From NCBI GenBank assembly GCA_049487715.1, contig CP150552.1:62001-126000 (forward strand): a stretch of DNA of 64,000 bases, in the 5' to 3' direction. This document shows positions 18,797 to 26,917 of the stretch, piece by piece. The position numbers and the translations under genes were made by a program. This DNA comes from Pycnococcus provasolii (taxonomy: Eukaryota; Chlorophyta; Pseudoscourfieldiophyceae; Pseudoscourfieldiales). Under the pieces are notes generated by a model. It worked only from the letters and a program-made list of their open reading frames with translations. It searched no databases and was not told the origin of the DNA. Position 1 is the first letter of the stretch; each line of letters begins with the position of its first letter.

Positions 18797-21517
18797 TCAC
18801 TTACACTTTGCTAAGACAGTTGTGAGGGCAGCTTCGCCCAACTCCGCCTCCACGAGCGAACGCAGGATTCCTTGTTCACGCTCGCCCCAGCCTGACGCCT
18901 CGCGCATGAGATGCGCAAGATCGTCGGGGTTTTCCTTTGACGTCGATTCCCAAATAGCACCCCGCGATCCTCCTCGAAGCTCTTCGGACAGCCGCGCGAC
19001 GTCGCCGCTTGTCGAGAAGACGAGAAAGAGATGGATGATATTGGCAAGAGGAAGCCTTGCCACGGTAAGGTGGCGAAGAACTTGCGGGAGTACCTCCACA
19101 AGCAGTGTCTCGTCCCAGCCGACGATCGCGCATGCATCAGCCTCAAGACGACGAGCGAGAAATCGGCTAGGCGGTAGCGTGTGGCACTCGCTCAGCATGT
19201 AGTAGTGCGTTGCTGCTTCATTCTCAGGCTGATTGATCGCCTCGAGGAGCGCGCACGCGTGTCGATACAATACAAACCCTGCGCCGGGCGTGCCACGGTC
19301 GACTTCACCATCCACCTGCATGGCGTCGCCTCCTCCCGCAAGCGATTCGCTGGCATGCTGCGAAGCTTCGCAGAGAAGCGCACCACCAACGAGAGCGCCA
19401 CACACATGATGTTTGCACAAGCTTGCGACGATGGTTGCATCGAGTGCCTGGCTAGCATGCGACGTGTAGCGGCACATGGTGGCGAGGAAGAAGCGAAGGA
19501 TGTCTACGGCAACATGCATGGACGCAATCTCCGGTGGGCAAGCCTGCCCTATGATGTTGGCAAGCTCCACGCACAGAAGTCCCACAATATCACCACGGTT
19601 GTACGTCATGTCATCGGTGAGGAAACAGTACGGGCGAAGAGGTGCCATGGCCTTTCCTCTCGGCGGGGAACCGGGCAAGCTTGCAAATGTCGACAGGGCA
19701 CTAAGCAGCGTCAAAAACGCCTCTCGGCACGCCTGTGTCGCGACGCGGTCCGGCGAAGCTGTGTGACGACTAAGCTCCTCGAGCGAGGCGCTCAATTCTG
19801 TAATGCCGTCCGTGGCACCGGCAAGCAGAGCTGAATCAGAGGATGGTGACGGCGAGTGAGAAGGCGACTGCAATGGAGCCTCCGATCTGGATGGCGTTGG
19901 TGCCGATGGAGCCATCAGAACTTTGATATTGTGCTTGTGATGTTCTTTGATTGGAGAAGTCGAGTCGGTAAGCGGCGTGAGTGACCGAACCACCTTGCGT
20001 CGCACAAGCTCGTTGAGAGCATCCTGCGCGCACTTCGGCACGAGCTCTATGTGCGATCCGAGGCTCGCAGGACTTCTAAAGTCGCTCGACGACGTAGTGT
20101 GCGATGTGCGTCTTCCCTCGTCTACATGCTCAAGTATCGAGTCGAGGACAGTGTTGCTCACATCTGGGCATTTAGACAGGCTGTGCATGATGAGCAGCAT
20201 CGCCGGCTCGAGGTTCATGATCGAGTCGACACCACTGGTATAGAAGAGCCAGTCCCACGTCAGCGCAAGCACGACGCCTGCTCGATCCTTGGGCGTTCCC
20301 TGTACGGTGGAAACGTGTAGCAGCCAGCCAATGATGCACCAACGTTGACAGACGTCGCTTGCGAGAATGTGATTCGGTGGATGATGGCATGCCACGATGT
20401 AGCGAACAGTATCCGCAGTCAGGTGAGCACGAGCGGCGGACTCAGCTGTGCCCCCCGCCGGCGACACCGCGAGAATGCGCGACACGAACCAGTCTTGGTA
20501 TCTGCGCTGATTACCCATGCGCACCGATGTGAGCAGAAAGACAATCCGCGCCTCCACCTCGGGCGGTATTAGATGCCCAATGATCCGCTTGGACGTGCGA
20601 GTTCGCAGCAGCGTGTGGCATCGCGAATTGTCCGCAACAAGCTGTCGGTACACGCTGGCGAGGTTGGCGGCATCTCCCGTGTACGTCGCCACCGCTAAAC
20701 GAAGGAGGCGCAGGAGATCTCGACCAGCTGGCGCGCAGAGCTCCCAGTGGTCGACGAGCAGCTTCGCGCAAAGCGCCGCGGCGCTGTCGCATGCTAAACT
20801 GGCGACGCCTGGGGGCGCACCCGCTAGGTCCGCGACAAGGCGGAGGAGACGGCAAGCATACAGCGGCACGCCGCCCTTGAGCCCCGTGACGATGATCTGC
20901 ACGTTGTCGTTGAATATCTCCACGACGCTGGCGCATAGCAGCGCCGACTCGCGGCTTAGCGGGACGCCCGCCGCCGCCGCCGCGCCGCCTCCGTCGCCGT
21001 GGTGCAGCGGCTGCACGTAGAGAGGCACGTGCCTGAGCAGCGCGGCGTACGTGTGCTCCACCGCCTCGAGACTTCGCCGATGCTTGCCTGCGGCGCGCGG
21101 CAACTCGCGCACCATCCACAGCAGCTGCTGCCGCACTCCCGCGGCGAGGCGCAGGAAACGTGAGCTCAGCCGCTTGCTGCCCGGAGTTTCTGCGAGCAGG
21201 CGCGTAAGCATTCCCGCCGCATGTGAGACGCCTGAGTGCGCGGATCCAGAAGGTGGGGACAGCTGGCACAGCGTCGCCATGTACGCCTTGGCGCGCGCCG
21301 GCTCCTCCACCAAGCAGGCGACGACGAGCGCGGAGTACACCTCCAAACATCGAGGCTCGGAGGACGCCGCCGCGGCGGAGAGCGCGGATAGCAGCGCGTC
21401 GTGCGTTGGCGCGGCTGCCGAGGAGAGAGGCAGGACGTGTGCCCGGTACTGGCCGAGCCACGTCGCCTCGAGCTCGTCGGGCAGCTCGCCGGCGACGTAC
21501 GTGAGCAGAAGCGCCAT
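18797..21517 (-). CDS. INTS3: Integrator complex subunit 3 (INTS3)
   Basis: A 906-residue, helical-repeat protein. It matches animal INTS3 through the central conserved block: residues about 305-420 include RTSKRIIGHLIPPEVEARIV, QRRYQDWFVSR, ASDVCQRWCIIGWLL and WDWLFYTSGVDSIMNLEPA. These are equivalent to the human 'RTSRKFLACRLTPDMETKLLF', 'RYQDWF' and 'DWLFFSPDKDSIMNIEPAI' stretches. INTS3 belongs to the Integrator complex, which processes snRNA 3' ends and attenuates RNA polymerase II, and to the SOSS DNA-repair complex. A disordered Ser/Pro linker lies near residues 545-590. I chose the ATG at 21517 because the upstream frame runs into repeat DNA. Confidence 0.9.
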   Translation of the reverse strand: MALLLTYVAGELPDELEATWLGQYRAHVLPLSSAAAPTHDALLSALSAAAASSEPRCLEVYSALVVACLVEEPARAKAYMATLCQLSPPSGSAHSGVSHAAGMLTRLLAETPGSKRLSSRFLRLAAGVRQQLLWMVRELPRAAGKHRRSLEAVEHTYAALLRHVPLYVQPLHHGDGGGAAAAAGVPLSRESALLCASVVEIFNDNVQIIVTGLKGGVPLYACRLLRLVADLAGAPPGVASLACDSAAALCAKLLVDHWELCAPAGRDLLRLLRLAVATYTGDAANLASVYRQLVADNSRCHTLLRTRTSKRIIGHLIPPEVEARIVFLLTSVRMGNQRRYQDWFVSRILAVSPAGGTAESAARAHLTADTVRYIVACHHPPNHILASDVCQRWCIIGWLLHVSTVQGTPKDRAGVVLALTWDWLFYTSGVDSIMNLEPAMLLIMHSLSKCPDVSNTVLDSILEHVDEGRRTSHTTSSSDFRSPASLGSHIELVPKCAQDALNELVRRKVVRSLTPLTDSTSPIKEHHKHNIKVLMAPSAPTPSRSEAPLQSPSHSPSPSSDSALLAGATDGITELSASLEELSRHTASPDRVATQACREAFLTLLSALSTFASLPGSPPRGKAMAPLRPYCFLTDDMTYNRGDIVGLLCVELANIIGQACPPEIASMHVAVDILRFFLATMCRYTSHASQALDATIVASLCKHHVCGALVGGALLCEASQHASESLAGGGDAMQVDGEVDRGTPGAGFVLYRHACALLEAINQPENEAATHYYMLSECHTLPPSRFLARRLEADACAIVGWDETLLVEVLPQVLRHLTVARLPLANIIHLFLVFSTSGDVARLSEELRGGSRGAIWESTSKENPDDLAHLMREASGWGEREQGILRSLVEAELGEAALTTVLAKCK

Positions 21518-21650
21518 AGAGCTGAGAGCAATTTTGCGTCGCGTAAACCCCCAGGGTTTTGGGGGTTTAGAGATGCCGATCGCCGGCGAAATTTTGTGCA
21601 TCATTTGGGCCTTTTGGGGATGCACCGTAGAACACAAATCCATAATGGCA

Positions 21651-22755
21651 AAAATCGGGCCCATGCGGGCCCCACCAAAAATTGAAGGGTCGGACAATTT
21701 TGGTCGGGGCGTTGTACACGTTCGCAGTAACGGCCCACTTTCTACGTAAACGTGCGCGCGACGTTCCGCGTGGTGACGCGCTCAAGCGAACGTCTCGCAA
21801 GTTATGTTCGCAAGTTAGTGGAAATGGGGCGTCAGAAAGAACGAATAAAGCTGTGGGGTTGACACGCACAAAAACAAGAAACATGCAGGCAGTTGAGACG
21901 ACAAACGGTTTGCTGAAAATAAAGAGTGCGGTTGTGTACCAAGCAAGGACAGGCGCGCCCTCGGAGAACTGTGTATCATCGTACCTGGGCCAACTATCGT
22001 GTACGAGGACAACACAGCTGCCATCACAATTCTGCGTGACATAAGAACTCGGTAAAGAAAACGTCGGTCTTTCGGAGTGTACCACAGGTTCCAGTCTTCG
22101 TCTCCGTACTCGTCGATTTCGTCGTACTTGATGATTCGCTCGAGGTTGTCGTAGTCGATTCCCTCGGTGACAGAAAGATCAATTGGCGACCTTCGTAACG
22201 AACGGTGCTTCCGATTCTTTCTCCTCCATGTCGTAGATTAAGTGAGAAAGTATGGCCTTAGCGCTCGACCTCGCGTTACGCTGACCTCATGTTACGGCGG
22301 ACGGCAGCGATGCCGTAAGCTCTTCCTCCTAACTTTCGAAGAGGGTTGATTTCAAAAGTAATTCTTAAGCGATTTGTTTAGTTACTCTTTTAAAACTTAA
22401 GTATTATGTGTGCGGACTTCCAACACTAGCTAGTGTGGCGGCGAGCTCAAGCCGTCCTCTTTCACTACACGTAAGACCGCCAAGCCTACGGTAGACACAC
22501 CTTAAGTAAAAGTTAAGAGTGGTTGAGTTACACGGAGGATACTAAGGGAGGTCCCTCGAGAGAGGGGGATCACGTGATAACCTCCTCATAGTGGGCACTG
22601 CCCGTTATAAGGGGGGCTGATGAATCACGTGACCACCTCCCTGTTGGGGGTTTTGGCAGTTCGGCGTATCCCGTTTAGGGGTTCACCTCACATTCATCAT
22701 TGTGTTTGTAACGAATTGTTGTTACTACGGGGGGGCCCGATTTGGGCCCGATTTT
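21651..22755. mobile_element. Candidate DNA-transposon/MITE-like repeat bounded by imperfect inverted repeats
   Basis: An AAAATCGGGCCC block at 21651-21662, followed by a second GGGCCCC block to 21676, recurs in reverse complement at 22729-22755. The two ends match over about 26 bp with few differences. Between them (about 1.05 kb) there is no intact gene, but there is a copia-like fragment and many near-palindromic GTTAC/GTAAC words. No target-site duplication was identified, so the boundaries and class are uncertain. Confidence 0.4.
21940..22040 (+). pseudogene. Copia-like RNase H remnant
   Basis: On the plus strand the frame around 21955-22040 reads TIVYEDNTAAITILRD, which resembles the RNase H core of Ty1/copia polyproteins, where 'I.DN.AAI' carries a catalytic acidic residue. 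The frame ends at a TAA immediately afterwards, and upstream the matching sequence would require a frame change, so this is at best a decayed fragment. The opposite strand just downstream (22080-22175) also has an acidic open stretch (EIDEYGDEDWNLWY) that I cannot place. Confidence 0.35.
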
Positions 22756-23389
22756 CCGGGCCCTCACCGACTACCGTGAGGGACCAACGAGGAATCCCGG
22801 ATGGTTGGTGGTAAAAGTGAAAAATCACATGGAAAAGGGTTCCCCGTAACCCGACGGGCTGGCCCGACCTGCTTTCCCCCTTCCGACCCGAGCTCCGACT
22901 GGTTTCGACTGATTTGGGCCAGCATCTGTCACAATCTTCCGCTGCAGCGCAGCACGCGCAGCACGTCGTCGCGTGCACGCATACGCGCACGCGTCAGTGG
23001 CGCCACCGCACTATTTCTCGACGACACGTCGTACGATGCGACCGCTCATCTAGCAGGCAGGTGCGGGACTCTTGGAAAGCGAGGCGGAGACGGACGTTTT
23101 CCACGCGCGTGTCATCAATGCTTGGAGTGAAGACGCTGACGAGGACTTTTTTGAAAATATCTCGTAGGAGTTTGTGTGTACATTGTTTGTAAATACAAGA
23201 TTGCAATCTCAACTCCAAGACAGCTCCTTTTCCCACACGTTGGACTCCTTTTAGATACTCTAGCTGCAGGTAGAGTAGTAAGTGTGACCCTTGAGTCATG
23301 CATGGTTGGTGGCGCTGGCAACGACATCAACGAACAAGTCGCAACCGGAGCCCTCACTACGCTTACGAAAGCGCCCTGATAGAGTTATA
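22756..23389. other. Intergenic region with a possible decayed gene end
   Basis: No intact gene. In 22985-23168 two plus-strand frames have coding-like character: VSGATALFLDDTSYDATAHL up to about 23055, then after a one-base frame change ESEAETDVFHARVINAWSED ending in a stop at 23168. This may be the broken 3' end of a gene, or chance in GC-rich DNA. A TAG separates the two frames, so I do not call a CDS. Confidence 0.3.
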
Positions 23390-23524
23390 CAACCTTCGAA
23401 CGCACCTGCGCAATGTACAAAAACGCGAAGTGAATGGCACCGGTGAATGGGCTGAATGGTGAAAGTGAATGGTGTGAATGGACAACCGCTGGATAGAGCA
23501 AAGTACACTTCGTTACTGAATGAG
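23390..23524. repeat. Dispersed 3'-flank repeat, copy 2 (with GAATGG repeats)
   Basis: Starts at AACCTTCGAA and ends with TTACTGAATGAG. It shares GTGAATGGACAACCG and an AAAGTACAYTYCRTTACTG block with the copy at 36511-36588. It lies directly beyond the stop of the SEA-like gene on the minus strand. Inside are about six loosely spaced GTGAATGG words. Confidence 0.65.
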
Positions 23525-23529
23525 GGATC

Positions 23530-24156
23530 TCAGCGCGTGAGCAAACGGTAGCGATAGTATCCCATACCCATGGCAGCAAAAAGCGCGGTGACGAAGAAGC
23601 CCGATAGAGCACCAGGAAGCACTTTCAACGAGTCGCCTTTCGCGTCATGATTGCGGGGCGGCGCCGGGGGAGAAGGTGGTGGTGGAGGGGGTGGAGGTGG
23701 CATTGCGCGACTTTCTGGCGTAACGGTCACCATCACACTCAATAGGTTGGCGAGTCCCGCTGCCGTACACGCGTTGAAAATGTTCGTTTGAAAGGACTGG
23801 TCGAGCCTTGCGTCAGCTGTGTTCGCGGCGGGCTCGTCGGTTACGGAGACACTGTAGTCGACGAGGATCGCCGCCGTGCCTGTGTCGACTTTGCTGTCAA
23901 CGTGAACAGCGTTCGCGTCAACGACGACGACCGCGTTGAGGTGGTTCGCTATGCATGTCTTGAAGTTACTTTCGACGGTCGCGTCCCACGTCGCGACGCG
24001 GTATCCCTCGAGCGTGAGCTGCGAGACGACGCCGTACGTCGCGGGCGGCGGCGGCGACGGCTGCGCGAGTGCAAGAGGCAGGAAAGCGACGGATGCGAGA
24101 GTCGCCAGCTTAACAAAAAGCGAAGAATAAGCACGCGCAGGCCGGAAGGAGAACAT
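23530..24156 (-). CDS. Type I membrane protein with a SEA-like ectodomain
   Basis: A 208-residue protein. Residues 1-31 form a signal peptide (basic start, hydrophobic core, LALAQ cleavage-like end). Residues about 40-145 alternate strands and helices (VSQLTLEGYRVATWDATVES, NAVVVVDANAVHV, AAILVDYSVSVTD, FQTNIFNACTAAGLANLLSV) with two conserved-looking Cys, resembling SEA-like domains of algal surface proteins. A nine-proline run (about 152-160) is a stiff stalk. Residues about 182-201 form one transmembrane helix followed by a basic YRYRLLTR tail. This topology places the domain outside the cell or in the secretory lumen. Function is unknown. Confidence 0.7.
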   Translation of the reverse strand: MFSFRPARAYSSLFVKLATLASVAFLPLALAQPSPPPPATYGVVSQLTLEGYRVATWDATVESNFKTCIANHLNAVVVVDANAVHVDSKVDTGTAAILVDYSVSVTDEPAANTADARLDQSFQTNIFNACTAAGLANLLSVMVTVTPESRAMPPPPPPPPPSPPAPPRNHDAKGDSLKVLPGALSGFFVTALFAAMGMGYYRYRLLTR

Positions 24157-24927
24157 CTTACTGTACTGTGTCTATCAGGTGACAACAGACCAACCAATGT
24201 GTTGTCGTGCTTCGGGAACACGGGAACAAACCTGTTGGCGGGAGAATTCGCGGGATGGGATGGAAGAATGGGTTTCTTTGGGGCCCGGCCGTCAGAGAAG
24301 AGAAATGTACTTTTACAGTAAGTTATTAAGGCGGTGTTTCATCACAATGCACACGCACCGACAGACCGAGGGTTGCCTGGCCTCAACTCCACATTCCCCA
24401 ACGCCCTCCTGACCTCCTCCACTTCCCCGGCACCATGACCATGTCGCCTCGCCTCGTCGACCCTTAGGATCGTTCCCTAACCTTAATTCTTAAACCTTAA
24501 CTATTAGGTAGGTCACCTTACGCGTGATTTCAACTTCTAAGGTTATCTTAGCCATATATTGTTCCCACCGCTGTTTGAGAGTGAGTTTACTGAGTTACTA
24601 TAGTGAGAGCCTTTGTTGGCAAGGGGCGTTTGTTGTGTTCTATGGTTGGAGAGGGAGTCCGCCGCCATTGGCCATTGCAATGCCATATGGGTCAACAACA
24701 AGAAGAACCTCCATTATGCGGAGAGTCCTCAACCTCACCCTTCCTTCCCCTTCCATGCCATTCCAGGGATCCGAGAAAACCAAACCCCGAATTTGTCGAT
24801 CCTGGAGTACCCCCCCCACAGAATTACGTTCAAGAGGGTATCCCCCAGGTTCCGGGGGGACCCTGGTTTCTCCCTTGTCCCCCTCCTCCTCCCTTTCCTA
24901 CGCTAGGGTTCTTTCATCCTACCAGCC
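24157..24927. other. Intergenic region, divergent promoter, no gene seen
   Basis: A 771-bp gap between the SEA-like gene and ATP synthase epsilon. It contains two pyrimidine-rich patches (24390-24440 and 24850-24905) and loose CCCTAACCTTAA-like words near 24475-24505. No frame here has coding character. Confidence 0.45.
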
Positions 24928-25502
24928 ATGTCCTCGACAGCCGCGGCGAACGCAAGCGCGTACTGGCGCATCGCGGGCATGTCCTACCTGAGGTACTCGG
25001 GACTATGCGCGGTACGTCTCCCTCTTCTTTCTTGTCGTGGTGGGTGGGGCCTCACGCGAACTCGTCGGTGATGCTCGCGCTTGCTTGCTCTTCTTCAGGG
25101 GGAAGGTTTTCGTTTTCGTTTTCGAAAACATAAACCTTTTTTTGGCACTTCTTTCTCCTTTTTGAGAAATATATGTGGGGACATAGTGTGTCGGTGGTGT
25201 GGTGTGGTGCACACAAAAGTTCATTCGTTACGCGGAAGCACGCGCCTTCGTTGACAGCAGCTTCGCCGTTTCATTAAGAGTACCATCAACGCAAGCACGC
25301 ACTCACTCCCTCAAACCAACCAACCAACACGCAAAATAAATAAATACACGCACACACACAGGACATGGTGCGCGCGGCGTTGAAGGAAGCACCGAAGGCA
25401 AAGGCGGCGACACGTGAGGGCGCCTACTTCAAGTACACGCCCTGGGCGGATGGAGTGGCCGGAACGCCCGTCATCGTCGACACGAAGGCGGCACTGAAGT
25501 AA
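24928..25502 (+). CDS. Mitochondrial F1-ATP synthase epsilon subunit, two exons
   Basis: Exons 24928-25011 and 25362-25502 join in phase 0 to give 74 residues. Exon 1 encodes AYWRIAGMSYLRYSGLCA and exon 2 starts DMVRAALKE. Together they match the mitochondrial epsilon subunit (ATP5F1E-type, 'YWRQAGLSYIRYSQICA...VR.ALK'), the small stabilising subunit of the F1 central stalk with no bacterial counterpart. The 350-bp intron starts GTACGT and ends ACACAG. The C-terminal half is somewhat longer than in animals (about 50 residues) and similar to plant proteins. No presequence is visible, as is usual for this subunit. The gene would be missed by an unspliced scan. Confidence 0.88.
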
Positions 25503-25616
25503 AAAGTCAAGGAGATAGAAAAAGACACTTTTTTTTCACTTTTCACTTTTTTAGGTTACCAACAAAGGCAGACTCGTTGCCGTCGTGCTTTGGACGTGAA
25601 ACGGCCGGAACACGTC

Positions 25617-26618
25617 TCACTTTGCCGTCGCAGCCTTTAGCTCCTTGCCGAGCTTCTCCAGGTTGTCGAGACCCTCCGCGGCGCTTCCAGACTCTCCAAG
25701 CGCGCGCACGAACGCGGATCCAACGATGACGCCGTCAGCACCCAAACTCACGAGCTGCTTGACATGCTCAGGCTTGCTTACGCCGAAGCCAACGGCAACG
25801 GGCTTATCTGTTGTCGCCTTGAGCGTTTCCACGAGACCCTCGACGCGGTTGGAAACCTCCGCGCGCGCGCCCGTCACGCCCGTCACGCTCACGAGGTAAA
25901 TGAACCCCTCGCTCGCCTCGGCAATTTGCGACATGCGGTCCGCCGGCGTCGTTGGCGTCGTGAGCAGCACGAGCTCGATTCCGGCGGCTTTGCAGTGCTC
26001 TCTCATCGCCACCGTCTCCTCGAGCGGGATGTCGGGTACAAGCAGTCCGCTCAAGCCAGCCGCCTTGATGGTTTCGCAGAACTTCTCAGGCCCACGCGAC
26101 ATGATGGGGTTGAAGTACGTGAACGTGACGAGCGGAGCTTTGATTTTGGGGCTCACCTCAGCTAACATGGCAATCACCTTGTCCAGCGTGGCGCCGTTGT
26201 CGAGTGCGCGCGTCGCCGCCTGCTGGATGGTGGGTCCGTCTGCGAGCGGGTCGCTGTACGGCACGCCCACCTCGATGATGTCCGCCCCGAGCGCGTCGAG
26301 TCGCAGCAGCGCCTCCTTGGTGCTTTCGAGGTCAGGATCCCCGGCGACGATGAACGGTATGAACGCCACGTCACCTCTTTGGCGTATCTCCGCGAACCGC
26401 GAGGACACAGAGACGGACTTTGTTGTGGACGCACTGCACACGACTGATGATGATGATGCACCATTACCACCGATTGCACTCAACGAAGAACGAAGAGAAC
26501 GGCCAAGGAGGGCCAAGGAAGGTGATACGTCGCCACAAGCTCCTCTTCTCCTCCTCCATCCAAGTCCACCGGAGACGCGCGATTGGACGGACCCACGGAG
26601 GCGCGAGGACAGCGACAT
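25617..26618 (-). CDS. trpA: Tryptophan synthase alpha chain, plastid-targeted
   Basis: A 333-residue protein from the ATG at 26618 ([14 protein letters not shown]). The first 65 or so residues are Ser/Arg-rich, typical of a transit peptide. The rest is a TIM barrel: [14 protein letters not shown] (containing the region around the catalytic Glu equivalent), [20 protein letters not shown] with the catalytic Asp ([10 protein letters not shown]), [11 protein letters not shown], and the phosphate-binding end [11 protein letters not shown] and [10 protein letters not shown]. It cleaves indole-3-glycerol phosphate to indole, the penultimate step of tryptophan synthesis, in the plastid stroma. Its length is normal for the plant enzyme. 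A longer upstream in-frame Met is less likely because it encodes a Pro/Gln-rich stretch from promoter DNA. Confidence 0.93.
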   Translation of the reverse strand: MSLSSRLRGSVQSRVSGGLGWRRRRGACGDVSPSLALLGRSLRSSLSAIGGNGASSSSVVCSASTTKSVSVSSRFAEIRQRGDVAFIPFIVAGDPDLESTKEALLRLDALGADIIEVGVPYSDPLADGPTIQQAATRALDNGATLDKVIAMLAEVSPKIKAPLVTFTYFNPIMSRGPEKFCETIKAAGLSGLLVPDIPLEETVAMREHCKAAGIELVLLTTPTTPADRMSQIAEASEGFIYLVSVTGVTGARAEVSNRVEGLVETLKATTDKPVAVGFGVSKPEHVKQLVSLGADGVIVGSAFVRALGESGSAAEGLDNLEKLGKELKAATAK

Positions 26619-26917
26619 GGTTCTTATCTGGTTTTTTTGTTGGTTCGTTGGTTGGATAGGGGGAGGGGAAGGGGGGGCACCGAACCAGACGGCGGCCGGA
26701 GATCTGCCCCCCAAGGTGGGCGGTGGGCCTGCCCCAGATTGCCTGCCCCGGGAGGATCAATGCTGGATCAAGGAATGGGCTGAGAAGTGAGAGCCCTGGA
26801 GAGCACGCACAGGGAGGGATCCCCAGAGATGCATGCGTCTACCGTAGGTCCAGGTGGGCCCCGCCCCCCGGGCAGCCGGGGGTCCTTTCCCTCCCCCTGT
26901 CCTTTTAGTTTGGTCTC

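Noticed and set aside
21682-22044. Plus-strand 120-residue frame as a gene
   Set aside because: Low-complexity, crosses repeat DNA and has no start context; only a short RNase H-like part in another frame is notable.
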